A stretch of 64,000 nucleotides of DNA. Source: Streptomyces achromogenes. Its GTDB lineage: Bacteria; Actinomycetota; Actinomycetes; Streptomycetales; Streptomycetaceae. The position numbers and the translations under genes were made by a program. The stretch is from contig NZ_JAUSYH010000001.1 of assembly GCF_030816715.1 (NCBI RefSeq), forward strand, positions 7,254,001 to 7,318,000, written 5' to 3'. The first letter of the stretch is position 1, and every line of letters begins with the position of its first letter. The notes under the pieces are model-generated. The model saw only the letters and a list, made by a program, of their open reading frames with translations, made no database searches and had not been told where the DNA came from. Of the stretch, positions 1 through 9,386 are shown one piece after another.

Positions 1-1
1 T

Positions 2-952
2 CCGGGGGGTGACGGCAGCCGCCGTCACCCAGCCGAATCCCCGCCATCGTCCACGGCTGGGCACCGCCGCGGGCGGGGCCGGATCCGCGCCACCCTGGAG
101 GCGTACCTGCTCCTCGCGCCGAGCCTCGCCGGGCTCCTGATGTTCCTCGTGGCGCCCATCGTCGGGGTCGTCGTCATCAGCTTCTTCGACTGGAACCTGA
201 TGGGCACCCCGCGCTTCGTCGGGCTGGCGAACTACCGCGAGATGATGGGCGACAGTGAGGTGTGGCGCGCGATGCGCAACACCGTGTACTACGTGCTGCT
301 GAACATCCCCGCGCAGACCGTGCTCGCGCTGCTGCTCGCCCTCGCGATGAACCGGAAGCTGCGGGGCCTCAAGGTGCTCCGGGTGTTGTTCGTCCTGCCG
401 TGGATGGCCATGCCGGTGGCCCTCGGCATCGTCTGGAGCTGGGCGTTCGATCCCCAGCGCGGCGTGGTCAACCAGTTCCTGGCCCTGTTCGGCGTGGACG
501 GCCCGGCGTGGCTGTCGTCCACCGGTTGGGCGATGCCGGTGCTCGCCTCGGTCAACATCTGGCAGTACACGGGCTACACCATGCTGTTCCTGCTGGCGGG
601 CCTCCAGGCGATTCCCGAATCGCTCTACGAGGCGGCCGACCTGGACGGGGCCGGCACCGTCCAGCGCTTCTTCCGGATCACGCTGCCGCTGCTGCGCCCG
701 TCGATGTTCTTCGTGCTGGTGACCAACACGATCGGGTCGTTCCAGATGTTCGACACCGTCTACGTGATGACCCAGGGCGGGCCGGGCGGCTCGACGGACA
801 CGATGAACTACCACATCTACCAGCAGGCGTTCCAGCTGTTCCGCACCGGCTACGCCTCGGCGCTGGCGATGCTGCTGTTCGCCGTGATCCTGCTGGTGAC
901 GGCCGTCCAGCTCCTGTACTTCCGCAAGCGCACCATCTACGACTTCAGCTGA
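2..952 (+). CDS. Sugar ABC transporter permease, MalF/UgpA type, 5' end cut by window
   Basis: One of two membrane subunits of a carbohydrate importer in the cytoplasmic membrane. The frame is open to the left edge and no convincing start is visible. The first in-frame ATG (140) lies inside the first membrane segment, and residues such as EAYLLLAPSLAGLL precede it, so the true start is probably just outside the window. About six hydrophobic segments follow. The ATPase-contacting EAA loop is clear (EAADLDGAGTVQRF near 640-680). It is followed 14 bases later by the second permease, so they form one operon. Sugar specificity cannot be read from a permease; the alpha-galactosidase downstream suggests a galactoside. 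Confidence 0.9.
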   Translation, partial: PGGDGSRRHPAESPPSSTAGHRRGRGRIRATLEAYLLLAPSLAGLLMFLVAPIVGVVVISFFDWNLMGTPRFVGLANYREMMGDSEVWRAMRNTVYYVLLNIPAQTVLALLLALAMNRKLRGLKVLRVLFVLPWMAMPVALGIVWSWAFDPQRGVVNQFLALFGVDGPAWLSSTGWAMPVLASVNIWQYTGYTMLFLLAGLQAIPESLYEAADLDGAGTVQRFFRITLPLLRPSMFFVLVTNTIGSFQMFDTVYVMTQGGPGGSTDTMNYHIYQQAFQLFRTGYASALAMLLFAVILLVTAVQLLYFRKRTIYDFS

Positions 953-966
953 GGACGGCCACGATC

Positions 967-1800
967 ATGTCTTCTCTCTCCACCGCCGTCCGCAGAACGA
1001 CGCTGTACGGGATCCTCGCCGCTGGAGCGCTGCTGTCCGTGGCCCCGTACCTGCTGACGCTGAACGGCGCGCTCAAGCGTCCGGCGGACCTGCTGTCGAC
1101 CGACGCCTGGATTCCCGCACATCCCGCCACGTTCGCCAACTTCACCGCCGTGTGGAACCAGTACGGGATGTCCTCCTTCCTGCTGCACACCCTGTCCGTC
1201 GCGGTGCTCGTCACCATCGGGCAGGTGGTGTTCAGCGCGCTGGCGGCGTATGCGCTCGCCCGGATGGAGTTCCCGGGGCGCGACTGGCTCTTCTGGGGAT
1301 ACCTCGCCACGATGATGGTGCCCCAGATGATCACGCTCGTGCCGCTGTTCCTGATGATGCGTGAACTCGGCCTGGTGGACACCTACGCGGGTCTGATCCT
1401 GCCCACCCTCTTCGGCACCCCGTACGGCGTCTTCCTGGTACGCCAGCACTTCCGCACCATTCCCCATGACCTGGAGGCCGCCGCCCGCATCGACGGGGCG
1501 AACACCTGGACCATCCTGGTGCGGATCATGCTGCCGCTGAGCCGTCCGATCCTCGCCACGCTCGCGATCATCACGTTCGTCAACACCTGGAACAACCTGA
1601 TCTGGCCGCTGATCATCACCAACAGCGACCGGACCCGGGTGATCACCGTGGGCATCTCCGCCCTCCAGGGCGAACACGTCTCCGACCTGCCGCACATCGT
1701 GCTGGCCGGGGCGGCCCTCGCCCTGCTTCCCCTGATCGCCGTGTTCCTTCTGTTCCAGCGGCACATCGTGCGCTCCATCGCGCTGACCGGCCTCAAGTAG
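967..1800 (+). CDS. Sugar ABC transporter permease, MalG type
   Basis: Second membrane subunit of the same importer, 277 residues, the usual length for MalG-like proteins. The ATG at 967 starts an N-terminal cytoplasmic stretch, a first membrane helix (YGILAAGALLSVAPYLL) and four or five further helices. The EAA loop (EAARIDGANTWTILVRIMLP) sits near residues 173-192 and docks the ATPase. No ATPase gene lies in the locus. In Streptomyces many sugar importers share the distant MsiK ATPase, so its absence is expected. Confidence 0.92.
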   Translation: MSSLSTAVRRTTLYGILAAGALLSVAPYLLTLNGALKRPADLLSTDAWIPAHPATFANFTAVWNQYGMSSFLLHTLSVAVLVTIGQVVFSALAAYALARMEFPGRDWLFWGYLATMMVPQMITLVPLFLMMRELGLVDTYAGLILPTLFGTPYGVFLVRQHFRTIPHDLEAAARIDGANTWTILVRIMLPLSRPILATLAIITFVNTWNNLIWPLIITNSDRTRVITVGISALQGEHVSDLPHIVLAGAALALLPLIAVFLLFQRHIVRSIALTGLK

Positions 1801-1918
1801 GCCGTCCGCCGCCGCGGCCCGAGCGGTCCGCTTCCACCGAAGACGTCACCGCCCACCGGCCCCCCGGTTCCCCCCCGCACCACCTCGCACCACCTCGCAC
1901 CGAAAGGGACGCCCAACC

Positions 1919-3265
1919 ATGTCCGCTTCCTCCAGAAGAGTCCTGGCCGCCACCGCCACCAGCGCACTCCTGCTCTGCCTCACCACCGCCTGCGGCTCGT
2001 CCGGCTCGGACACCTCCTCCGGAGGAACCGTCACTCTGCGGTACGCCATCTGGGACGCCGTCCAGGAGCCGGCGCTGCAGAAGTCGGTCGCCGTGTTCGA
2101 GAAGCAGCACCCGAAGATCAAGGTCAAGATCGAGCTGAACGCGTGGGCGCAGTACTGGAGCAAGCTGCAGACCCAGATGGCCGGCCGCACCGCGCCCGAC
2201 GTCTTCTGGGACCACGTGGCCTACTTCCCGCAGTTCTCCCAGCAGAATGTCCTCGCCGACCTCACCCCGTACATCAAGGCCGACAAGCTGGACACGTCGA
2301 TCTACGACCCCAAGCTCCTGACGGGCTGGCAGCAGGACGGCAAGCAGTACGGCCTGCCGAAGGACTGGGACACCATCGCCCAGGTCTACAACAAGACCAT
2401 GCTCGAGAAGGCGGGGCTGACGCAGGACGAGCTGGGCGGCCTCTCCTGGAACACCACCGACGGCGGCAGCTTCGTCAAGGCGTTGCAGAAGCTGACCGTC
2501 GACGACAACGGCAAGCACCCGAACGAGCCGGGCTTCGACAGCAAGCACGTCAAGCAGTACGGGCTCGCGCTCGGGTCGGCCAACGGCCAGACGGACTGGT
2601 GGGACGCGGCGGTCCAGAACGGCTGCAAGCTCCAGGACAAGGCGTGGGGCAAGTGGACCATCAACCAGCCGTCGTGCGTCAAGGCCATCCAGTTCGTCCA
2701 GGACCTGCGGCTGAAGTACCACGTGGCGGTGCCGGCCTCCGTCACCAACACCCCCAACGGGGCCTCCCTGCCGCAGGTCATGGCCCGCAAGCAGGCTGCC
2801 GTCGTGTGGGACGGCAGCTGGGACCTCAACGCCTACCAGAGCTCGATGAAGGGCAACTTCGGCGTCGCCGAGCTGCCCAGTGGCCCGGCGGGCAAGGGCA
2901 CGGTGTACAACGGGCTCAGCAACGCCCTGTACGCGGGCAGCAAGCACCCCAAGGAGGCGTGGGAACTCGTGAAGTGGCTCGGGTCACAGGAGTCCCAGAA
3001 GATCATCGTCTCCCAGGGGTCGGTGTGGCCGGGCATCCCCACGCTCAACAAGGACTACGTGGCCGTCTGGCAGAAGCGGGGTGTGGACGTGAGCGCCTTC
3101 TCCAAGGAGGCCGAGGGCACGACCGTCGGCTATCCGCTGACCACGTCCTCGGCGACGTACAACGTCAAGGTGCAGGACGCCTTCAACCAGGTGTGGCTGG
3201 GTCAGCAGTCCCCGAAGGCTGCGGCGGACTCCGTCAACGAGGAGTCCAACGCGGCGATCAAGTAG
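1919..3265 (+). CDS. Sugar ABC transporter substrate-binding lipoprotein
   Basis: Extracellular solute-binding protein (family 1), 448 residues. The N-terminus is a lipoprotein signal: basic residues 6-7, a hydrophobic stretch and the lipobox LTTAC with the lipidated cysteine at residue 25, followed by a Gly/Ser/Thr linker. The mature part has the standard opening (VTLRYAIWDAVQEP, FEKQHPKIKVKIE) and conserved DVFWDH and GLPKDWD segments. It lies 118 bases after the permeases, a gap containing a short direct repeat of CACCTCGCAC. The order permease-permease-binding protein is less usual than binding protein first. It presumably delivers the oligosaccharide cleaved by the alpha-galactosidase downstream. 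Confidence 0.92.
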   Translation: MSASSRRVLAATATSALLLCLTTACGSSGSDTSSGGTVTLRYAIWDAVQEPALQKSVAVFEKQHPKIKVKIELNAWAQYWSKLQTQMAGRTAPDVFWDHVAYFPQFSQQNVLADLTPYIKADKLDTSIYDPKLLTGWQQDGKQYGLPKDWDTIAQVYNKTMLEKAGLTQDELGGLSWNTTDGGSFVKALQKLTVDDNGKHPNEPGFDSKHVKQYGLALGSANGQTDWWDAAVQNGCKLQDKAWGKWTINQPSCVKAIQFVQDLRLKYHVAVPASVTNTPNGASLPQVMARKQAAVVWDGSWDLNAYQSSMKGNFGVAELPSGPAGKGTVYNGLSNALYAGSKHPKEAWELVKWLGSQESQKIIVSQGSVWPGIPTLNKDYVAVWQKRGVDVSAFSKEAEGTTVGYPLTTSSATYNVKVQDAFNQVWLGQQSPKAAADSVNEESNAAIK

Positions 3266-3316
3266 GCAGTCACCTGCCATACGCCTCAACCGACCATCCA
3301 CCAGGAGCCCACGGAC

Positions 3317-4396
3317 ATGCAGAACCCCACCCCGGCTAGCCGCGACGAGGAGCCGTCCCAGGACGGCGCCGACCGGCAGCGGTCCGTCAGTATCTTCGAC
3401 GTCGCCAAGGTGGCCGGGGTGTCCCACCAGACCGTCTCCCGCGTGATCAACGACCGCCCGAGGGTTGCGAAGGCCACCCGAGCACGCGTGCTGGAGGTCA
3501 TCGACGAGCTGGGCTACAAACCCAACCGGCTCGCCCGGGCGCTGGCCGGGGGAGTGGTGCGCTCGGTGACGGTGCTCACCTCGGACACCACCCTGTACGG
3601 CGCCTCCCTCGCCCTGCGGGGCATAGAGGAGGCAGCCCGTGCGGCGGACTTCGCCGTGTCGGTCAGTGTCCTGGACGACAATTCCCCGCAGACGGCGGAG
3701 GACGTCGCCGGCCGGCTCGCCCGTCCCGGGGAACCCGTCCTGGTGATCGCCTTCAACGCGGTCGGCGAACGGGCCTGGCAGGCGCTGCCCGCCGAGTTCC
3801 CCGCGGCCGCCGTGGTGGAGCGGCCGCGGGAGGCCGGCCGGACCGGCAGACCGGAAGCCTGGCTCGACGACCGGACGGCGGCGGCCCAGGCCACCCGCTA
3901 CCTGCTCGGCCTCGGCCACCGGACCGTCCACTACATGACGATCCCGTCCACCACGACCCGGGTCGGTCAGCGCGCCGAGGGCTGGCGGGACGCGCTCACC
4001 GGCGCCGGCCAACCTGCCCCCGAACCGCTGGAAGGCGGCTGGAGCCCTCGATCCGGATACCTGGCCGCTCGTAGCGTGGTGGCCGACCCGCAGGTCACCG
4101 CCGTGCTGTGCGGCAACGACGACCTCGCACTCGGTGTGCTGCGGGCGGCCCGGGAGGCAGGCCGGGACGTGCCGGGCGACCTGAGCGTCATGGGCTTCGA
4201 CGACGCACCGTACGCGGCGTACACCCACCCCACCCTGACCTCGGTACGGCTGGACTTCGAAGGGCTGGGGCGCGGCGCCTTCGGGATGCTGCACCGGCTG
4301 CTCGACCCGGATAACGCCCCGGCGCCACCGCTGTGGGCCGAACCCGACCTGATCGTCCGCGAGAGCACCGGCCCGGCACCGCACCGGACCACCTGA
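3317..4396 (+). CDS. LacI-family transcriptional regulator of the sugar locus
   Basis: 359 residues. An N-terminal LacI helix-turn-helix (SIFDVAKVAGVSHQTVSRVI, about residues 24-43, with hinge helix LARALAGG near 72-79) is followed by a periplasmic-binding-protein-like effector domain with the typical C-terminal segment VMGFDDAPYAAYTHPTLTSV. It is co-oriented with the transport genes and lies 51 bases after the binding protein, with CAGGAG before the ATG. It probably represses transport and glycosidase genes until a sugar binds. The near-palindrome at 4459-4478 just downstream is the best candidate operator in this locus. Confidence 0.93.
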   Translation: MQNPTPASRDEEPSQDGADRQRSVSIFDVAKVAGVSHQTVSRVINDRPRVAKATRARVLEVIDELGYKPNRLARALAGGVVRSVTVLTSDTTLYGASLALRGIEEAARAADFAVSVSVLDDNSPQTAEDVAGRLARPGEPVLVIAFNAVGERAWQALPAEFPAAAVVERPREAGRTGRPEAWLDDRTAAAQATRYLLGLGHRTVHYMTIPSTTTRVGQRAEGWRDALTGAGQPAPEPLEGGWSPRSGYLAARSVVADPQVTAVLCGNDDLALGVLRAAREAGRDVPGDLSVMGFDDAPYAAYTHPTLTSVRLDFEGLGRGAFGMLHRLLDPDNAPAPPLWAEPDLIVRESTGPAPHRTT

Positions 4397-4458
4397 CCGT
4401 TCCCGCCGGGGTCGTCCCGGCCTGGGCGCCGACAACTCCGTACCGCTCCGTCCGCGGG

Positions 4459-4478
4459 GGATGTGAGCGATAACATCC
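4459..4478. promoter_or_regulatory. Lac-type operator upstream of the secreted glycosidase gene
   Basis: The 20-base sequence GGATGTGAGCGATAACATCC is a near-perfect inverted repeat (16 of 20 positions symmetric, outer arms GGATGT/ACATCC, central CG). LacI-family proteins bind such CG-centred palindromes. It sits 53 bases before the glycosidase ATG and 63 bases after the adjacent lacI-type gene. Assignment to that regulator is inference. Confidence 0.7.
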
Positions 4479-4530
4479 CGTCCTCGACCCGTCCTCCCGC
4501 AGCGCCGCGGGAGGGGAAAGCAAGGTCCCC

Positions 4531-7152
4531 ATGTCCCTCATCACCCGCACTCCGGGCGCTGCGCCGCCCGGCCGCAGAAGAGCAGCCCTCACGGGCTCGC
4601 TGGTCGCCGTTGCCGCCCTCGTGGGCACCGCCCTCGCCGTGCCCCAGACGGCGGCTGCCGCCGGCCAGACCTTCACCGTCGACCTCGGCACGACCACCGG
4701 CACCGTCCTGCGCGGCTCGAACGGCGCGCTGTACGGTCAGAGTGACGACGGCGTCCCCAGCGACAACCTGCTGGCGCCGCTGAAGCTCACCACCGGCTCG
4801 CAGAAGCCCCCGAACGGCGCCCAGCACCCCAACGGGGACATCCTGGACGTGGCCCCGTCGTTCTTCCGCAACGGCGGCGGCACGATGTACACCAACATCC
4901 AGGACGAGTACTCGGCTTGGCCGTACCAGAACCTCGGCATGACCGACTACCTCACCAAGGTCGACGCCGCGGTCAACGCGATCAAGGGGACCTCGTACGC
5001 GGACAAGGTCGTCTTCGTCCCCTTCAACGAGCCCGACGGCAACTGGTACACCGGCCTCGGCAGCAGTGACACCACCACCTACCAGACGGCCCTGAGCAAG
5101 TTCGAGTCCGACTGGAGCACCGTCTACGCCCGGATCCAGACCGACATGCCCGGCGCGAAGATAGGCGGGCCCAACACCGCCAACTACCTCAGCAGGTTCT
5201 TCGGCGACTTCCTGACCTACGCCAAGTCCAAGAACCAGCTGCCGGACGTTTTCACCTGGCACGAGCTCGGTCCCGCCTCGCTCTCCTCCTACCGCGGCCA
5301 CTACTCGACGTACCGCTCCCTCGAGAGCGCCCGCGGCATCAGCCCCATCACCGTCAACATCGACGAGTACGCGAACCGGCGTGACCTGTCCGTGCCCGGG
5401 CAGATGGTGCAGTGGGCCACGATGTTCGAGGACACCAAGAGCTACGCCCAGCAGCCCTACTGGGACGCGGCCGGCAACATGGACGGCAACACGGCCCGCA
5501 CCAACAGCCCCAACGGCGCCTGGTGGTTCTGGCACGCGTACGCCGGGATGACCGGGCAGACCGTCAAGGCGACCCCGCCGCAGGTCAGCGTCCAGGACAC
5601 GCTCCAGGGCATGGCCTCGCTGGACACCGGCCGCAAGCAGGCCCAGGTGCTCCTCGGCGGATCGGCCACCGACACCAACGTGGTGATCAACAACATCCCG
5701 AGCGCCACCTTCGGCAGCAAGGTCGAGGTCACCGTCCAGGAGCTGGACTGGAGCGGCTACGACGGCGTGTCCGCGCCGCCGCAGACCATCTCCCGCGCCG
5801 CCTTCACCCCCTCCAGCGGGTCCATCACCGTTCCGCTGACCGGCCTGAACGCCATGTCGGCCTACCGCATCACGGTCACCCCGAACGGCGGCGGCACCGC
5901 CACCACGCCCACCGTGCCGGCGAGCTCCTCGTACGAGGCCGAGAACGGCACCATCACCAGCGGCACGATCAGCACCCAGGGCACGGGCGCCAGCTACGGC
6001 ACCGCGCAGAAATACGCCGCCTCCGGCACCAAGGACGTCACCGCCCTCAACCAGGCGACCAGCAAGGTCGACTTCGCGGTGAGCGCCCCGTCGTCCGGCA
6101 CCTACAACCTGACGGTCTTCTACGGCAACCAGACCGGTACCCCGGCCCAGCAGGCCCTGCGCATCGACGGCGCCAACCCCAAGTTCGTCACCTACCCGGA
6201 CACCCTGAACTCCGAGTACCGGGGCACGGTCACCGTCCCGGTGACGCTGAGCGCGGGCAGCCACACCATCTCCCTGGCCAAGTCCGACGCCACCCTGGGC
6301 ACCGCCGCGGGTGACGTGACCCTCGACAAGATCGACCTGACGGCCGTGCCGAGCACCCCGCAGACCCTGTACGAGGCGACGTTCGCCGACACCAGCGGCA
6401 CTCCGAGCTGGTCCTACGGCGATGTGGGCGAGGGCGGGACCGGCGCTGTCGTCCTGGACTCCGGCGACAGCACCACGTTCGACGCCTATGCGCCCACCGA
6501 CGGTTACTACACCGTGAAGACCGACTACGCCTCCACGGGCGGAACGGCCGCACTGGCCCTGAACGGCACCACCGCCGCCACCCTGGCCGACTCCGGCGGC
6601 GCCGCGACCACCGCTAGCAACCGCCTCTACCTGATCGCCGGCATCAACCGGATCAAGGTCAGCCCGAACACCGGCGCCACGGTCACCCTGCGGGACCTGA
6701 AGGTGGCCGGCTCGGGTGACACCACCGGCGTCACCAAGTACGAGGCCGAGAGTGGCACCCTGGCCGGAGTGGCCAAGATCCAGTCGAACGTGTGGACCTC
6801 CGGCGGCAAGGACGTCGGCTACATCGGCAACGGCAGCGCCAACACGCTGACGTTCGGCAACATCAGCGCCCCGGCCGCGGGCCGGTACGCGGTGGTGGTC
6901 CACTACGCCAACAACGACCGGGCGGGCACCGGCAACTACAACACCAACCTCGAGTCCCGCACCGCGCAGCTGACGGTGAACGGCGGCACCCCCGCCACGG
7001 CGACCTTCCGCAACACCTACGGCTGGAGCGACTTCTGGTCGCTGGGCACCACCGTCAACCTCAACGCCGGAACCAACACCCTGAAGATCTCCAACTCCTC
7101 CTCCTACGCACCCGACATCGACTACATCGAGGTCGCCCCCGTGAACGGCTGA
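4531..7152 (+). CDS. Secreted modular glycoside hydrolase (GH39-like, clan GH-A) with carbohydrate-binding modules
   Basis: 873 residues. A Sec/Tat-like signal (RR pair, then a hydrophobic run ending AVPQTAAAA, about residue 45) precedes a catalytic domain to about residue 430. VPFNEPDGNW is a clan GH-A acid/base motif with Glu after Asn, and NIDEYANRRD offers the nucleophile Glu. Three beta-rich modules follow: about 465-610 (opens SSYEAENGTI), about 610-735, and about 738-870 (opens TKYEAESGTL). The first and third look like CBM35/CBM6 modules. It would attack an extracellular polysaccharide or glycan. The exact GH family is uncertain; GH39-type arabinofuranosidase or galactosyl-arabinofuranosidase activity would fit the alpha-galactosidase neighbour but is inference. 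Confidence 0.8.
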   Translation: MSLITRTPGAAPPGRRRAALTGSLVAVAALVGTALAVPQTAAAAGQTFTVDLGTTTGTVLRGSNGALYGQSDDGVPSDNLLAPLKLTTGSQKPPNGAQHPNGDILDVAPSFFRNGGGTMYTNIQDEYSAWPYQNLGMTDYLTKVDAAVNAIKGTSYADKVVFVPFNEPDGNWYTGLGSSDTTTYQTALSKFESDWSTVYARIQTDMPGAKIGGPNTANYLSRFFGDFLTYAKSKNQLPDVFTWHELGPASLSSYRGHYSTYRSLESARGISPITVNIDEYANRRDLSVPGQMVQWATMFEDTKSYAQQPYWDAAGNMDGNTARTNSPNGAWWFWHAYAGMTGQTVKATPPQVSVQDTLQGMASLDTGRKQAQVLLGGSATDTNVVINNIPSATFGSKVEVTVQELDWSGYDGVSAPPQTISRAAFTPSSGSITVPLTGLNAMSAYRITVTPNGGGTATTPTVPASSSYEAENGTITSGTISTQGTGASYGTAQKYAASGTKDVTALNQATSKVDFAVSAPSSGTYNLTVFYGNQTGTPAQQALRIDGANPKFVTYPDTLNSEYRGTVTVPVTLSAGSHTISLAKSDATLGTAAGDVTLDKIDLTAVPSTPQTLYEATFADTSGTPSWSYGDVGEGGTGAVVLDSGDSTTFDAYAPTDGYYTVKTDYASTGGTAALALNGTTAATLADSGGAATTASNRLYLIAGINRIKVSPNTGATVTLRDLKVAGSGDTTGVTKYEAESGTLAGVAKIQSNVWTSGGKDVGYIGNGSANTLTFGNISAPAAGRYAVVVHYANNDRAGTGNYNTNLESRTAQLTVNGGTPATATFRNTYGWSDFWSLGTTVNLNAGTNTLKISNSSSYAPDIDYIEVAPVNG

Positions 7153-7165
7153 CCGTTCCACCTCA

Positions 7166-7195
7166 GGGACCGCCGCCGACCCCGGCGGCGGTCCC
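7166..7195 (+). terminator. Stem-loop between the secreted glycosidase and alpha-galactosidase genes
   Basis: GGGACCGCCGCC (7166-7177) and GGCGGCGGTCCC (7184-7195) form a perfect 12-bp stem with a 6-base loop, followed by TTCCCT. It starts 14 bases after the upstream stop codon. It probably ends or attenuates transcription before the alpha-galactosidase gene. Confidence 0.7.
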
Positions 7196-7253
7196 TTCCC
7201 TCTGCGTGCCGCCGCACGTTCTCGCCGCCCGACCCCAAGCCCGAGAGGCCGCC

Positions 7254-9386
7254 ATGCCGAACATCGCCCATGACCCCGAACACCGGCTGTGGGTCCTGTC
7301 CGGACCCGGCTCCAGTTACGTGCTGCACCTCGACGACGCCGACCGACTGCGCGGCCTGCACTGGGGACCCCGCCTCACGCTCGAACAGGCCGTCTCCCTG
7401 CTCCGGTACCCAGAGCCCGGCCGCCGGTCGTTCGAGGACCCCGCGGACGGCACCCTCGACCTCGACACCGCCGGAGCCATGCGCTACGCCCACTCGGGCG
7501 TCCAGGTCCGCTTCCCGGACGGCGTCCGCGACCTCGAACCGGAGCCGGCCGGCGAGGAGGTGATCGAACACGAGGACGGCACGGAACTGCTGCTGCGGTT
7601 CACCGACCGGCACTACCCGCTCACCCTCGAGACGCGCTACCGTCTGCGCACCGGCACCGATGTCATCGAACGCCACCTCGTCCTGCGCCACACCGGCAGC
7701 GAGACCGACGGCGCGATCACGGTCGTGCGCGCCGACTCCGCCACCTGGGTACTGCCAAGGCTGCGTGAGTACCGCCTGAGCCAGGTGCGGGGGCAGTGGA
7801 ACGCCGAGACGCAGCTGAACCGGACTCCGCTGCCCTACGGCGAGACCGTCCTCACCAGCCGCCGCGGCACCACCGGACACCAGAGCAACCCCTGGGCCAT
7901 GATCGACGACGGCGAAGCCGACGAGGTCCACGGCGGCGTCTGGTCGTGCGCCCTCGCCTGGAGCGGAAGCTGGCGGCTCACCGCCCAACGGCTGCCCACC
8001 GAACGGGCCACCCTGTCCGCGGGCTTCGGCCACGACCCGGTCACCTGGGAGCTGCCGCCGGGCGAGGAGCTGGCCACCCCGGTCTGCGCGGGGGCGTACA
8101 CCGAAGGCGGCTTCGGAGCCGCGTCCCGGCTGTGGCACCGGCACGTCCTGGACCATGTGCTGCCGCACCCGGGGGAGCTGCGGCCGGTGCTCTACAACTC
8201 CTGGGAGGCGACCGAGTTCGACATCGACGTCACCGGTCAGATCGCGCTGGCCGAGAAGGCCGCGGCGCTCGGCGCCGAGCTGTTCGTGATGGACGACGGC
8301 TGGTTCGGTGCCCGCACCCATGACGCCGCCGGTCTCGGCGACTGGACCCCCAACCCGAACCGCTTCCCCGACGGCCTCGCCCCACTGATCGACCGGGTGC
8401 ACGACCTGGGCATGCAGTTCGGCCTGTGGGTCGAGCCCGAGATGGTCAACCCCGACAGCGACCTGTACCGCGCCCACCCCGACTGGGTGCTTCACCACCC
8501 GCACCGCCGCCGCACCGAGCACCGCAACCAACTGGTGCTCAACCTCGCCCGCCCCGACGTGGCCGCCTGGCTGCACGGCAGGCTCGACGAACTGCTGTCG
8601 AAGAACGCCATCGACTTCCTCAAATGGGACATGAACCGCCCCTTCACGGAGGCCGGTTGGCCCGACGCCGACGGCGACCCCGACCGGCTGTGGATCGACC
8701 ACGTACACCACCTCTACGACCTGCTCGACCGGCTGCGCGCCGACCACCCGGACCTGCGCATCGAAACGTGCAGCAGCGGCGGCGGCCGCCTCGACCTCGG
8801 CATCCTCGCCCGCACCGACCAGGTGTGGACCTCCGACAACACCGACGCGCTCGACCGCATCGGGATCCAGCACGGCTTCTCCCAGCTCTACCCGGCTCGG
8901 ATCATGGGCGCCTGGGTCACCGACAGCCCCAACCCCTACACCGGGCGCAGCGTGCCCCTCGACTTCCGCTTCCACGTCGCCATGAACGGTGTCCTGGGCA
9001 TCGGCGGCGACCTGAACCGGTGGAGCGAAGCCGAACTGGCCCGCGCGGCCGAACTCGTGGCCCTGTACAAGCGCGTACGGCACCTCGTCCAGCTCGGCGA
9101 GCAGCACCGGCTGCGGCCCCCCGGGGACGGGGAGCTCAGCGCGCTGCAGTACCTCGCCCCGGACGGCCGGGAAGCCGCAGTGATCGCCCTGCGACGGTCA
9201 CGGCACTATGGACACCACGACCCAGCCCTGCACCTGCGTGCACTCGACCCCACCGCCCGCTACCGCGACACGGCCACCGGCATCGTGCACCACGGCGCCA
9301 TCCTGCTCAGCCACGGACTGCCCCTGGACCTCGCCGCGGACGACTATGCCTCCGCACTCGTCCACCTCGTCCGCGAGCCGGCCTGA
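7254..9386 (+). CDS. GH36 alpha-galactosidase, cytoplasmic
   Basis: 710 residues with no signal peptide. Start is the ATG at 7254 after GAGAGG. Retaining GH36 alpha-galactosidases release terminal alpha-galactose from oligosaccharides such as melibiose or raffinose. The nucleophile motif KWDMNRP is at about residues 457-463, and the acid/base segment SSGGGRLD...TSDNTDALDR at about 505-532. The N-terminal beta-sandwich and the MDDGWFGAR barrel segment are also typical. It completes the locus: importer, extracellular depolymerase, intracellular debranching enzyme. Confidence 0.94.
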   Translation: MPNIAHDPEHRLWVLSGPGSSYVLHLDDADRLRGLHWGPRLTLEQAVSLLRYPEPGRRSFEDPADGTLDLDTAGAMRYAHSGVQVRFPDGVRDLEPEPAGEEVIEHEDGTELLLRFTDRHYPLTLETRYRLRTGTDVIERHLVLRHTGSETDGAITVVRADSATWVLPRLREYRLSQVRGQWNAETQLNRTPLPYGETVLTSRRGTTGHQSNPWAMIDDGEADEVHGGVWSCALAWSGSWRLTAQRLPTERATLSAGFGHDPVTWELPPGEELATPVCAGAYTEGGFGAASRLWHRHVLDHVLPHPGELRPVLYNSWEATEFDIDVTGQIALAEKAAALGAELFVMDDGWFGARTHDAAGLGDWTPNPNRFPDGLAPLIDRVHDLGMQFGLWVEPEMVNPDSDLYRAHPDWVLHHPHRRRTEHRNQLVLNLARPDVAAWLHGRLDELLSKNAIDFLKWDMNRPFTEAGWPDADGDPDRLWIDHVHHLYDLLDRLRADHPDLRIETCSSGGGRLDLGILARTDQVWTSDNTDALDRIGIQHGFSQLYPARIMGAWVTDSPNPYTGRSVPLDFRFHVAMNGVLGIGGDLNRWSEAELARAAELVALYKRVRHLVQLGEQHRLRPPGDGELSALQYLAPDGREAAVIALRRSRHYGHHDPALHLRALDPTARYRDTATGIVHHGAILLSHGLPLDLAADDYASALVHLVREPA

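Noticed and set aside
4459..4478. Cloning-vector lac operator contamination
   Set aside because: The flanks are continuous native high-GC sequence, one base differs in spacing from lac O1, and a LacI gene sits beside it.
3967..7161. 1064-codon minus-strand open frame
   Set aside because: It is the antisense of the LacI and secreted glycosidase genes; stop-free antisense frames are common in GC-rich DNA and the translation is Val/Gly/Arg/Ala-rich without domains.
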